Below, one piece after another: positions 24,305-37,000 of a DNA stretch of 64,000 nucleotides. The translations under genes were made by a program, and so were the position numbers. The notes under the pieces are model-generated. The model saw only the letters and a list, made by a program, of their open reading frames with translations. It ran no database searches and was not told the DNA's origin. The stretch lies in the NCBI GenBank assembly GCA_003116995.1, contig BDSL01000107.1, positions 298,561 to 362,560 on the forward strand, read 5' to 3'. Each line of letters opens with the position of its first letter. Positions within the stretch are counted from its first letter, which is position 1. This DNA is from Yamagishiella unicocca. Lineage: Eukaryota; Chlorophyta; Chlorophyceae; Chlamydomonadales; Volvocaceae.

Positions 24305-24547
24305 GTTGGGCAGAATGATGTGTGCGCTTGAGGTTTATGAGGCGGGCAGCTGCCCGCCGAAATATGCGTTTGACTCGGATACAAAGTTTAGTAACTTAAA
24401 TTATGACCCTAAAAATACATGGTGAAGATGACCTGCACCTGCTCGCCAATTGCACGTGGGATTGGCCAACTGAAAATTGTCTATAATTCCATCATATTGT
24501 AAATATCTGTTTTTATTATGCCAAGATGTGCGAGGTATACTCCGTAA
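24305..24547. promoter_or_regulatory. Head-to-head spacer R3H / TPK with CCAAT-G-box-ATTGG
   Basis: Only 243 bp separate the two ATG codons, and the spacer is AT-rich relative to its flanks. At 24446-24465 it contains CCAAT (24446-24450), two bases, the G-box CACGTG (24453-24458), two bases, then ATTGG (24461-24465), i.e. an inverted CCAAT pair centred on a palindromic G-box. Such boxes are bound by NF-Y and bZIP/bHLH factors in plants and algae. A symmetric element between divergent genes would suit a bidirectional promoter. Confidence 0.6.
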
Positions 24548-27230
24548 ATGCGCTATATACCGGGCCTATTCACGTTGCGCAAGTGCTGCAGCGCCCGCAC
24601 TTTGCCGCCTAAGCCCACACCACAGCAGTGGACGCGAGGAACAGCGCGAATTTCTCATTTCACGTCGCCGCCAAGCGTCGCGCGGCAGCGGGCCGAAGCA
24701 GCAGGCGAATCGAGAGACGCAGGTAAGAAGCTGCGGTTCTAGCTTTGCCCAGCTCTCCAAGCTCTCCCGGCCAACCTAAGTACCTAAGGAGAGAGCCGTT
24801 GCGGGGTGGATTCTCCTCCAGTTTTCGGCCGCGCTATCCACAACCGCCTGCTCCTTACTGGTCGTGCTACCCCGCATTCCCCTTGGACGTGTAACAGGCG
24901 GCCGACGCGTGCTCAACACCAGTTGCGCGGACCCCCCGCGGCCACTGCCGCGTATCGCAATACCTGCCGCGACCGCCGCCACCACGTCCGCGTCCAACGG
25001 CGCCACCACAGCTGCAGCTTTAGCTTCCGGCCGGGCCGGCTCAGGGCCCCCACCGGCGGCGACGCACCCTCGCGGTGTTGTAGCCGCACGCCTTAGTTCC
25101 CCCCCTGGAGCACCCATGGTGTCTGACGTCCACGCAAATGGCGCATCTGTGCCGGCGCTCTCAGATTCTGTCGCTGCCGCTCCAGGCGGCAGCGGCAAGG
25201 GTACGGATGCCCCCCCTGCGCCGACCGGTTCCCCGTCAGCTCCAGGATTGGGCCCTCCGTACGACCAGCTGATCAGGTCGGACTTCCTTGGCCCGGGCCC
25301 ACTGCCTCCCGGCCGGCGGATGTATCTGGTGGTGCTCAACTACTGTCTGCCGGCCGGCCTGCTGCACGTCTGGCCGCTGGGTGGGTCGGTGGGTCGGTGG
25401 GAACCAGAGGGCCCGGTGGACGAGCTGAGGGGTTCGGGGGAATCAGGGCAGATGGCGCAACGCGGCAGCTCGCGGGAGTCCCCCCTCCGGCTGTCACTTG
25501 CTTCCCTCTGCTCTTTCCCGCGCGGCCCTGTATCCTTCCGCAGCTTCCTTCCGAATCTGCGCCGACGGGGGCTGCAACCGTCTGCACGACGAGCTGCCCT
25601 CCATGATGCCCCCGCCGCCCGAGGAGATAGCGGCCGCAGGTGCAGGAGCGGATGCGGAGGCCGTAGCAGCCGGAGCCGGGGCGGAGCCCAGGGGGGAGAT
25701 TCGCGATGCCAGCCGTATCGACGGCGCCGCGGGCAGCAACGACCACAGCGGCGACAGCAGCAGCAGCAACGGCTGGGGCCACGCGCACGAGGGCCTTCGT
25801 TCGCCATGTCACCATTCCAAAGCCAGTCCCGACATTGCTGTCGCTGTCGCCGCCGCCGACGCCGCGGGCCCGCCGCTGGATGTGGCTGCCGCGCTACGCC
25901 TGGCGCACATGCCTGATGTCGTGCTGGGCGACCTGGACTCCCTTAGGCCGGACATACGGCAGTTCTACGTGCAGCACGGTGTGCCGTTCCTGGACATGTC
26001 GTACGACCAGGACACCAACGACCTTACCAAGGCCATCAACCTGATCGAGGAGCGCTATATCCAGGGGGACCGCGACCCCGATCACCACCAGATCCTGGTA
26101 CTGGGTGAGCAGAGGGGCGATAGCGGGGCCCTACCGCTCCAGGTGGCACCCACCATCTCCTTGCCGTGATCCTCCTAACGGGGGCGAAACCCGACCAGCT
26201 GCAATGCCCTACGAATGGGAGATGAGGGACAAGACACCGCCACCTGCCCGTCTCTCCTCTGCGCTGTGCGCCATAGGGCCCTTTTAATGGTGTGTGATTA
26301 TCGAGCTGCCGTGGCCCCAGCAGCCGACCTTCTCCTGCCTTGGGCAACCCAAACAACGTGCTACGCGCCCCATGGACCTCCCAACCCTAACCCCACCTTA
26401 TCGTAACCGCACACGGCAGTTCGGCTCCAATTAACGCATCCGCTTTCCCCCGCCTCCACACTTCCAGGCGCCCTGGGCGGGCGGCTGGACCACACCCTGG
26501 CCAACCTAAACGTGCTCCACATGTTTCCGCACCTCAACATAGCGCTGTGGGGGGACGGTAACCTGGTGCGGCTGGTGCGGCCGGGGAGCACGCTCATCAC
26601 GCCGGACGAGAGGTACGGCGGGCCTGGCGGTGCTGGGCATGGGCTCCCTGGGGCGCTGTGCAGGGCGGGGTCGCATTGGCTGGCCTTGGCTGGTTGGCTG
26701 CCCTGGTCGCGCGGGGAGGCAGCAGGGCTGGTTACAGAAGGACGGTGAAGGATTACGAGGTGATGGGGGCTGAGGCACGTTGACATGTTTCCAGTGAAGG
26801 GGCCAGCTCGGTATTGAAAGAGAAAGCCTGTTGGAGGGAGGCGGCGGCGTCGGAACTGAATCGCACTTCCCGGCACCCACGCACATGCAGGTTCGAGGGC
26901 CCCACATGCGGCCTCATCCCCATCGCGGGTCCCGTCACCGCGACCTCCAGTGGCATGAAGTGGAACGTGGACGCCACGCTCATGCGGGTGGGCGGCCTGG
27001 TGTCGTCCTCTAACCTGCTCACCGGCAACACCATTGAAGTGCGCTGCGACGGGCCGCTGCTGTGGAGCACGGAGATGCGGCTCGAGCCCCGCCCCGACCT
27101 GGGGGCGCTGTGGGCGAGGACGGCAGCGGCGGCGGCGGCACGCAAGCTAGGCGGAGAGGCTGCTGCCGCTGCGGCGGGGGCGGCGGCCGAGGCGGGGCCG
27201 GACCTGCTGAGGCGCCGCATAGCTAGGTAG
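24548..27230 (+). CDS. TPK: Thiamine pyrophosphokinase
   Basis: Five exons: 24548-24722, 24898-25380, 25544-26104, 26468-26612, 26891-27230, about 567 residues. The enzyme transfers pyrophosphate from ATP to thiamine, making thiamine diphosphate. Family motifs appear in order: YLVVLNYCLP, SFRICADGGCNRLHDELP, PDVVLGDLDSLRPDIRQFY, YDQDTNDLTKAINLIEE, LVLGALGGRLDHTLANLNVL, CGLIPIAGPV and MKWNVDATLMRVGGLVSSSN, with the acidic GDLDS and DTND residues of the active site intact. Exon 1 (MRYIPGLFTLRKCCSARTLP...) is inferred: it has an ATG, a strong GCAG|GTAAGA donor, and a phase that fits the acceptor at 24897. It reads like a targeting peptide. If that exon is wrong, the first ATG in exon 2 (about 25116) would be the start. 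An Ala/Gly-rich insert of about 85 residues interrupts exon 3, and the C-terminus is Ala-rich. Confidence 0.92.
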
Positions 27231-29261
27231 AGGGTGACGTATAACGTGGGGGAGGACAGGTCGCCTTGAGGCGCTGCGCAAGCGTTGGAGGCAGGGGTAG
27301 GTGGGTGAGGTTATAAGTGGTGAGACCAGCTTGGTCGAGCACTGCGCGGTGTATGACGTATTTATGGATATACCGCTGCACACCGCGGCATCGTGTCGCC
27401 TGTGGAGGCGCGATGGTGCGTGGGGCTGTGCGCATATTACTGCAAGGCCCATGGTAGCTTGTTGGGGTGCTAGCATGGCGGTGCAGTCTACTGAGGCATG
27501 TAGTGTTCCCTCTGGGAGGCCGCTGGATCTGCCGTTCACGAAAAACCGACGGCATGAACTGGCTTGCATGCGTCGGTTTGGCCAAAGTGTGGCATGGTCA
27601 CGGCCAGGCTCTAGGCGAGGGCGCTGTAGCGGTCATCCCAAAAGGGCGCAGCTCCGAGCCGTGGGGCGGCTGCGGGGCCAACTGATTCCTTGATGCGATT
27701 GCTGATGGAAGCGCCCAATTAGGCACTAGTAACCTCCTTCGACCATGTTGCCTTGGATGCGGCCATGATGGCTAACCTACAATAGCCTGATTTGCGCATA
27801 GCGGTCCCAACGGGCCTTCACCTGAACATGATTGGGTGGCACCGTTTGTGTGGGCACATAGGATGCAGCACCTCCTCGTGCCCCCTTGTTAGGCTATCTT
27901 AGGTTTGCCGTACATATGTGTACGACTACGGTGTACACTGACTCTGCAGGGCTATGGCTAGTCCGTCGGTGGCGAGGCGTACACCACACGAATGTCGTGA
28001 ATAATCGCGTGAGATGGAAAATATAATCGATTATTCATTGTCTTGCGGACGGAGTATGGCTCATAGGCTCAGGCAGGAGGTAGCGTGCATGAGGAGGCTG
28101 GCAGCGGGGATGCAGGCGAGGGCTGGAGGATGGACAGCTGACGAGATGTTGTCAGCAGTACAGTGCCTTGAGCAGGTGATGGTAACAGGATCAGGACCAC
28201 GGGCCAGTCGTCCTACTGATCGAGGTGGGTGCCATGTTTTCACCTCAAGTTTACAGTCGCGCGCCACGAGACGCGATGTAATATTAGAGACTGGACACGA
28301 CCTAAAATCGTAAGCTGCTGCAATATGTCCGCCAGGCGTATACGGTATTACCAGGGAGGCGCCGTTCGGGACCGTACGGTGGGCGTGCGTTGGTGAGCCG
28401 GGGGTGACCCCAACGGGCAACGGCCCTACGAGCCGCTGAGCGACGAGTGAAACTGCCCATGTGTAATCAAGGCATGTGGCCATACTCATGATCAAGGCGG
28501 CAGCCTAGACGTTGCCGTCTTCGGACAACGAAATCCTGTATGGACGTTAGCCCTACAGAGCGCGAATGCAGCTACCTGGAAGCGATGCTGTGAACGGCGA
28601 TTCGTCTTGCATGCACGGACACGGCGTCATGCCGCACGAAACCCTCGCTGGACCAGCTGAACACGACATCGTCTTTGCTGCTGAACGCACGTAATACCTG
28701 ACAATAAGTTATGTTCTGCAGTGTGGTTATCCATTGCGCCTTCAAGCGAGTGGCGCCGCTCTCTGCACGCACACCACTAGCCCCTACCGGAAGCTGCAAC
28801 TGTGGATAGACAGCTGGGGCCGACCACTGCCGTACACTACGCATTGGCGTCCTACCCCCCTACTTCGGGCCCCTACTTCGGGCCCAACGCACGCAGCTTT
28901 TATACAGTCACCGGACACCGCCGTGCTGGCTTCCACCACCTGCGAATTACGTATCAGGAGTAATCAGTCGAGGTGGCTGCCATATGCTTCCAGGCCTAAA
29001 TGCATCTACTCCTCAGCGCCAGCCCGCACCAACCAGCATCAAGCTCTCTGTGCTTCATACCAGGGTAATAAGATCCATGAGACCTTCCAAATTTCCCCGT
29101 CTTTCTGCCCATCCTGTACCCATAAGCGGGCCCAAGCCGTAACCATTTTGTTACCGCCCTGCCCGCGCTGTTCCATAGCTATCTACCATGTCGACGTCTG
29201 TCCCCCCCAAGTGCCCATTGCCCTCCCATACCCAAATCCGCATCGCGCTCCTCCCATTGGG
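27231..29261. other. 2.0-kb tail-to-tail intergenic interval
   Basis: This interval lies between the stop of TPK (+) and the stop of the ciliary candidate gene (-). Open frames on both strands are short and match no family I know. Two adjacent copies of CCCCTACTTCGGG lie at about 28858-28884. No RNA gene could be identified by eye. The 3' UTRs of both genes must lie in the outer parts. Confidence 0.4.
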
Positions 29262-30729
29262 TCACCCCTTGCGCCCCGTGTACCCAGCGCCGTACGGCTT
29301 GAAGTTTTCGATGATCAGCGTCTTATCCATGGACCGCACTGGGGCAGGGTCCTGCACAGGGGAACCAGGGAAATAACCGGCCGGGGAAAGGCGGCTGGGT
29401 GAGGGCCCCGTCCAATTTGCACCACCGTGGCTGCAGAGGCTAGGACCCACAGGCCGCAGATGCCCCAGCTACAAAAGGCGTGTAAGGCATGTGGCGCTTC
29501 TTAATGTGCGCACACTGCTTACCGCTGCAGATGACGTCTTTGGGATGAAGCCGCCGTACCCGGGAATGTGCGGGCTCTGCTTGGTGGTGCCCAGCTGCGG
29601 CCGGATGGAGAGGTGGCGGTGCAGCAGCGTCAAGGTTTAGATGAGGTTACGGTAGGTGGGTTAGGTGCCTGGATGCACCAGCATCAAGGCAACCGTGTGG
29701 GAACGGCATTTCCGGGATGTTCAACTCGCTCCACCCCTTCATCGCTACGCGGCGGTGGCCACCCCAACGCAGCTCTCACCAACCCCGCCCGCACCAGCCC
29801 GGCCCCACCGTCAGCGCAGCCGCTGGTTCTGCTCGCGGCCCCGGCGCCGCGCCCCCGAAGAACAGGGACGCGCCAGCGTCCTGCGGCGCCATCATCTTCC
29901 TGCCCGTCCTCTTCTTATCCTCAAGGCCCAGCCCCGCCTGCATGGCCTGGTATGAGCTCATCATGGGAGATGCGCCCGCCACCACCTTGCCGGCGGTGGA
30001 GACAAAGGAGTTGGGGTCCTCCTGCATCTCCGCGCCGTCATGCGCCACCCGCGACCTTGCGAGGGACACGGGGATCACCTTGGCCTCGTCTCGGGGGGCA
30101 AGGCCAGGGCCCAACTGGTCCTGCGCGCGGTAGGGGAAAGGCAGGGGAACGCGGGGAGCGGGGGAAGTGGTAATGCGGTGGGTGGAAGTCCGTGTGGAGA
30201 TTCGTGGTGGGGTGGTGGAGGTGAGAAGGGGCGGAGGAAGGAATGCGATAGGGGTGGGATGAGGTTGCAGGAGCGGTGAGATTGCAGAGGCCGATTTCGG
30301 GTAGGGTGGTTGGACTAGGGGGAGGGGGGATGAGATGCGATGCGTGTAGAGGTGATGGTGTGTAATTGCACCGAGGGATTTTGGGGCAAAGTAGAACACG
30401 CGCGGGGGATTGCAGGCCATGGCTAGAATGTGAGAAGGCTTGGAGTGGCCGTGCAAGGTGTCACGTGGGTTACAGGTATCCGAAGTCACGAAGAGAAAGC
30501 GTCTTGGCGCAGGCGGCAGAAGCCACGCGCAAATAATTGCGTACCACGGAAGAGCACAGGAGCCCACTACGCGCCAACGTTGTTCGTCTTGCGCATGGAC
30601 GCGGCCGCGGCAATTCCCTAAGAGTTCCGAACAAAGTGGAGCCAAACGTACCTGAGGAACGCAACCATGACGCCTGTTGGTGGGAGCAAAGTCCTCAAAT
30701 TGCGCCATACTTACTTTATTCGACCCCAT
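29262..30729 (-). CDS. Small PGYxGFIP-motif protein, candidate ciliary microtubule inner protein
   Basis: Four exons: 30729-30652, 30120-29809, 29576-29523, 29351-29262. All phases are 0, giving 177 residues (21 bp shorter if the second Met, MAQFEDFAP, is used). Exon 1 ends at a strong CAG|GTACGT donor. Exon 2 gives DQLGPGLAPRDEAKVIPVSL and SPMMSSYQAMQAGLG. Exon 3 is SPHIPGYGGFIPKTSSAA. Exon 4 contains MDKTLIIENFKPYGAGYTGR. The PGYGGFIP and AGYTGRK motifs resemble the repeated PGYxGxxP motif of DUF2475/CIMIP2 (FAM166)-type and related proteins that line the inside of ciliary doublet microtubules. That would fit a flagellate alga, but the assignment rests on short motifs. The gene is divergently paired with the helicase and has no obvious low-complexity expansion. 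Confidence 0.68.
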
Positions 30730-31074
30730 TCGCGGAAGTTCAGCTTTAACAACGACAAAACGGAGCTCTGGTGGCAATATCCTGAAAGCAACTTATATTA
30801 GGCGGCAGAAGAGAAGCACTGCGAAACTCAAAGAGAAAGAAAAGATACAGAAGCTTTTGGGACGAGTGCCGTGCAGGTTTAAGGACGTGCAAAAATACTC
30901 GATCCCTCCCGTCTATGACAATCTTACCATCCTACAAAATGATCCTACAAAGATATAGCGGTATTAACATGAAATCATTTTGATGCACGCGTTACGACCT
31001 GTTCAGGTCGATTTGGTTGGGCTCGAGCCCTCTTCACAAACGGCGGCTATATCAAACCCAAGTGGGAATCCAGC
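30730..31074. promoter_or_regulatory. Head-to-head spacer, ciliary candidate / helicase
   Basis: A 345-bp AT-rich interval lies between the two divergent ATG codons. Runs such as TTATATTAGG (about 30793) and AAAGATATAGCG (about 30948) are possible TATA-like elements. No RFX-type X-box is obvious by eye. Both promoters must be here. Confidence 0.45.
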
Positions 31075-34000
31075 ATGGCCGACCGCGTCCAGTACCCGAA
31101 TGTAGGAGCAGCCTCGTCTCATGGCGATGGCGCCAATGTCTTCCGCGGAGGCGGTGGCGACTCCACCTGGCCCGCGCATCGACGTGGCGGAGGAAGAGGC
31201 TACGGAGGAGCCCGGGGCGGCCGTGGAGATGGCTGGGGTGGGAGCTACGGAGGCGGTCGAGGCGGTCGAGGGGAGTCTGGCCGTGGCGGCGGTGGCGAGG
31301 CCTTTTACGACGAGGTTTGTTGTGTCTTGGGTAGAAGGCTCTACTACGCGGTGGGAACGGCACCCCACCAGGCCGACTAACGCCCCCATCCACTGCAATC
31401 GCAACTGGTTTCCTTACCCTGTCGCCCGCCCAGCCGCTCGCACCTGCCAGGATGTAGCCCTGCCCCGCACAAACGGACCACCCTGACTGCACTCCACCCC
31501 CCCCCCCACGCAGGCCGGGCCTGGTCCGGCGCCGCGCCCGACCCTGGACTTCTCCCCGCCCCCTGCCGCTGCACTGCTGCCCGCTGCTGCAAGGCAGGCG
31601 GTGGACGCGTATGTGGGCCGGTAGGTCGGCGTGTGCGGCATGGTAGGATGTCTAAGGAAGCTGCGCAGGTGCTTTCTTGCCTTGGCAGTGCATATCAGTG
31701 CTGACACTCATCCGCCCATCCGTCTGGGCCCCCCGACGCTCTCCCAGGTTTGCACCCCTGGTGCAGATGGAACTGGACGAGGTACGGCACCCGGCCTAGC
31801 GAGGGTGTTGAGCGGGGACGGTTGGCACCGTTGCCGCGGTGGCTCCGACTGCTGGCAGCCGACTCCGTTGTCTGTGTGTGCAGGAGCGGCGGCAGGTGGA
31901 GGAGCGGCTGCGGGTGTGGCCGCTGCAGCGGCTGCAGTCCGAGGGGATGGTGCTGCTGGATCTGCGGGCGGCACAGCGAGGGGCCTTCCTAGGCAAGCTG
32001 ATTGTGAGGCTCACAGCGGCTGGCGGAGGGGAGCTGCCCTTCCACCGCTTCACGTGAGTAGGCGAGCAATCATCCCGTGACCGTACACTGAATTCAAGAT
32101 TCGCCCACCAGTCGCCCACCAGTCTTGAAAGCGCTGTGCGTATGGCGGCGCGTGTACCCGTGCCCGTGCGCCCGTATGCGTGAGTAGGGCACCCTCACTG
32201 TGGGCATACGGCACTGTGGGCACGCAGCGCTGCCGTTCCTTAACCCCTCCTCCCTCATGTGCCGCCGCCAACCTCTCGGATCCACAGCCAACTGCTGCTG
32301 CAACGACTGCTTCATACTCCGTATACCCATGATCGCTTAGTTGCTTGCCGCGCTGCTTGCTTGCACATCCACCTGCCTGCCCACCTGCCTGCCCACCTGC
32401 CTGCCCGCCTGCCTGCCCGCCTGCCTGCCCACCTGCCGCCTGCCTACCTGCCGCCTGCCCACCTGCCCGCCTGCAGGAGCGGCACTCTGGTCACCCTGTG
32501 CCGCCGCAACCCGCTGGCGGAGCGAACCGTGGAGGCGCTGGTGTTGGACCGGGGGCGGTCGGAGGTGCGGCTGGTGGCGGACCGCCTGCCGCGCGACCTG
32601 GCGGACGGGATGTGGAGGTGCGCCAGGGGCCGGGTCCGTTGGGTATGGCAGGTTGGGCTGTCTCTGGCACGGACTGGGGTCCTAGGAAAGGAGCGCGACA
32701 GCACAAGACTGCGTGGAGAAATGAGGGACCGCGGGTGCTTATGTGGCCTGCGCCTGGCCGCATGTAGGCCCGGAAATCCGGTGGTAAATGCAGATGTAGT
32801 GCAAGTGTTCCCTCCGATAGGCCTCCGGTGCTACTGCCGTCGCCATGGCTCCAGGGTGGACAAGGGGGTCAACATCACCACCTACCAGCGCATGGCACAG
32901 GCGCTTCAGGCGCTATATAAGCTGCCGGATGTAGCTGGCGGCGGCAGCGGCGGCGGCACAGCAGTGGTGGGGGCCGGTCCATTGGATGATGACGAGGGCG
33001 ACGACGAAGACGAGTACGGCGGTGGAGGTGGAGGTGACACTCGAGGGTACGGCGGTGGCGACATGCAAGGGTACGGCGGTCGCGGCCGAGGACGTGGGCG
33101 AGGGCGTGGCGGTGGCAGGCAAAAGCGGCGGCGGCAGCAGCAACAGGAGGATGAGGAGGACACACTGCCGCCGGGAACGCACTTGACGGGGGTGCTGCTG
33201 GCGGCGACAGGGCCCGCAACGGCGGCGGCGGCGGCGCAGCCGGCGCCGCTGATCCCGCTGGCGGGGCTGGAGTGGGCCGCCGCCCACAGTGCCGAGCCGA
33301 AGGACCCACGGGTCGAAGACCTCCAGATGGGTCTCAACATGTCACAGGTGGGGAACGGGGGTCCAGGGAAGGGCGTAAAGGGTAGGGGCCACTCCTCCTG
33401 CTTCCGGCTCCCTGCTGGACCTCCTCACCTCCCCTGCCTCTTTCCGCCTCCCTGCGGCTCAGGTCCGCGCCCTGGCCGTGGCCCTCCAGCACCGGGTGGT
33501 GCTGCTGCAGGGCCCCCCCGGAACCGGCAAGACCACCACCATCGTCCGCTTCATCCGCCACCTCAAACACACGCTGCGGTGCGGTACCCGTGTCGGGTCT
33601 GTTGGGTTGAGATGCTGGGTTGAGATGCTGGGTTGGAATGCTGGGTTGAAATGCTGGGTTGATCCTTTTGTCCAATGGCTGTTGTAGGTTAAGAAACAGC
33701 TGTGTTCTCGTCCCACTGCCAACCGCCCCATGGGTTCTCGTCACTTACCGTACCGTGCTCGTATCTTTGGTACATCCAATGGTTCAACTTGCCCCACATC
33801 TTTCCTTCGCACCTGATGCATCCTTCGGCACGGCCAATTTCGGCCCGGGTCTCTTCTACGGTATCCGCACCCAGCTCGGCCTGTCCCTCTACCTGCCCTG
33901 TTCCTCCTCCCTCCCCCGCAGCTACCCCCACCCGGTCCTGGCCTGCGCCCAGTCCAACGTGGCGGTGGACAATCTGCTGGAGGGGCTGGTGGACCTGGGG

Positions 34001-37000
34001 GTGCGGGCGGTGAGGGTGGGGCAGCCAGTCAAAGTGAGTCCGAGGCGTGGGTGGAAGGGAGTGAAGGGGAATGGGCAGGGTGGGGTGTGTCGGAGGGGAT
34101 GCGAGTTACCAGTCGGGCGCCAGCACCGTAGCGATAGGGAATCAAAGGGAAGGGCAGCTCGTCTGTGCTTGCTGGGGCCTGGGTCGTTGAAGGTTGCGGG
34201 AGTGAGGGAAAATATGGTATTGCTTGTCCAGAACCCTACCCCACCCACAGCTGAAGTTCCCTCGAGTATGCTGCTGGATCCGGCCCCCATCCTCCCTCCC
34301 GGCGCCTCCCGCCCTCCCCTGACGCCTCCTGGCCCCTACCTCCCGCGAGCCCCCTGCGCCCAGGTCCGCGAGTCCCTCCGTGACGCCACTCTGGACGCCC
34401 GCATCCTGGCGCACCCCGCCCAGGCAGCCATCGGGGAGCACGAGGTGTGTCCCGCACAATGGCTTCGCTGCAGCCTCCCCCCACCCTCTCACCCGCCTTG
34501 GTTTGTCGGCCGTGGATTCGCGGGTTCTCTTTAAACCCCACCCTCTCGAGCCTCAGACTGCCGTACTGCGCGCCTGGCGGCCAGTGGACACCTGCCTCTC
34601 ACGAATTTGTCTCATTGTTTCCTCAGCCCCGACCGTCACTTCCATCACCTCACCAGGCCCAGCTGCGCCAGCTGCGTCAGCAGCTGCCGAGCCTGCGGGG
34701 CCGCGACCGGGGGCTGGGCCACCGGGACGTGTCGCTGATGCAGCGGCGGCTGCGGGAGATGCGGGCGGAGATGATGGCGGACATACTGGCGGGGGCGGAC
34801 GTGATCTGCTCTACCTGCGTGGGCGCGGGTGGGTGCGGGGCGGTTTGGGTAGTTCTGGTAGCTTAGATAGCTTACTTCCAGTTGCGGTTTTTAAATGTCA
34901 GCAGCACGGCGTCGTAGCTGGATAGTAACCCGACCAGACCGCCTCATATCAGCCAGGACTGCTGCACCGGCCGCCTCCACGCCTGCTCTCCGGTCCGCCC
35001 CCGCCGCCAGGCAGCGACACGCTGCAGGACCTGAGCTTCGGTCTGGTGGTGCTGGACGAGGGCAGCCAGTGCTGTGAGCCGGAGTCCCTTATCCCGCTGG
35101 TCAAGGTGGGTAGATATGTGCCGGCGTACGGCGGTGCACGGCGGCCTAACTGTCGGGAAGAGGGCTGGGGTGCTTCCAACGGATTGCCGCAGGCTTGTTG
35201 GGCAGGAGCTGTTATTTATGCCCGAGGGCGTGTGTCGTGACAGGGGTTGGTTAACAGGCTTGGGGCCAGTCGATCCATTCATGGCAGTCGTGCTCGTACG
35301 CGAGCCATGCCTCCTAGCGACAAGTGCCAAATACCCATTGCGTCTTTGGCGGTGTAGGGTTCTCAGCCCGGCGAGAAACCTTCCTCCCTGCCCCTCTCCT
35401 CCGCGCACCCGCCCCGCCTCCTCCCCTGCCCCTCAGGGCTCCCGCCACGCCGTGTTGGTGGGTGATCACTGCCAACTGCCCCCGGTGGTTCAGAGCGAGC
35501 GAGCAGCCGCAGAGGGGCTGGCCAGGTCGCTGTTCGAGAGGCTAATGGACGCCGGGGTGCCGTCAAGCATGCTGCAGGTGGGGGTGGCGAGGAAACCTTA
35601 CTGCAGGTGGGGGTTAGAACAGTCGTTCGGAGATGCATGCTGGAGAACTTGGTGGGGGAGGTCGGAGGTCGTATGTCGACCTTCGGCGGCTAAGCCTAAA
35701 TTGACGACAAACAACGTGTTTGAAGGTGCGGGGCGAGGGAGGCAGGAGGCTAGCAGACAGGAGACGGGAGACTGCAGGTGGGGGTGGGGGTGGGGGGCGC
35801 TCACGGGGGAGAAAGAGCTGGTGGGGCACTCTTGAGGGTTGGGGGAGGACGGCGCTGTGGGTATGCGCACAAATGCTCGACCATAGTGCCAATAAGACGG
35901 TATGCCAAATACACACCTTTGGTATTCGGGAGCTGTGTTTCGTAACCTTTAACATGCCCATCTTCAGTCGCAAGTTGTTGATCAGCCGGCTAGGTCACTC
36001 CGTCACATCGCTCACCCCTCATCTGCACCACCCGCCGCCCTCCTCCCCTCCCCCATCTGCTAACCCCGGGCTGCCCGCAGGTCCAGTATCGGATGCACCC
36101 GGCGCTCTCCGCCTTTCCGGCCACGCGCTTCTATGGCGGCCGCCTGCTGGATGGAGTGACGGCAGGGGAGCGGGCGCCGCCACCGCTTCCACTGCCGCCT
36201 GCGGCACCCGGGGGGCCTGCTGGGCCCGTTATGTTCGTGGATGTGGCGAACGGGCGAGAGGAGGTGTCAAGGGTAGGCTCGCCCAGCTGGTTTGTCGTGG
36301 GTTGCTAGGCGTGCGGCATGCCTTCTTGGCAATCACTTTGCTGGACGCTGGGGGGTCACCTCGCCGGAACGCGATGACAGTTGAGTGCTTGGCCTCCTCC
36401 GGCCTGGAATCGCCATGTCCGCTCATGCCAAAGTCGCTCTGGTGATGGCGCGTGCAGGGTGGCAGCAAGTCCAACAGGGCTGAGGCGCTAGTGGTGGCGG
36501 GCTTGCTGCGGCACATGCTGGAAGCGGGAATTTCACCGGCGGACATCGGCGTCATCACACCGTACCTGGCGCAGGTACAGGTGTCGTACGCAGCAGCATA
36601 CCACAGCACCATACCGTAGAAACTCATCGCAGCAACACAGCGCCCCGTCTTGACAATTTTGGGCAACCACCATCGAACCAGCATGCTCTCCCCCGGCTCC
36701 ACGCCCCTACACCTGTCGTCCCCTTTCCTGCAGGTTCAGCTCCTGAGCAACCTACTGATGCCGCTGGTGCCCGCTGGGGGCCCCACCCTGGAGGTGTCGA
36801 GCGTCGATGGCTACCAGGGCCGCGAGAAAGAGGCGAGTGATGGGCGGGCGGCTTGGGTCCGGACTCAGAAGCTTTTCAGCAGGCGGCTGCGTAAGCATGT
36901 ATCGCCATGCAAGTGTAGTGCGGTCACTGCACCGTGGGCCCTAGCCGTGCCGCTGTCACCCACTTGCCCATCCTCCCCCCCGCCTCATTACTTCGCGGCG

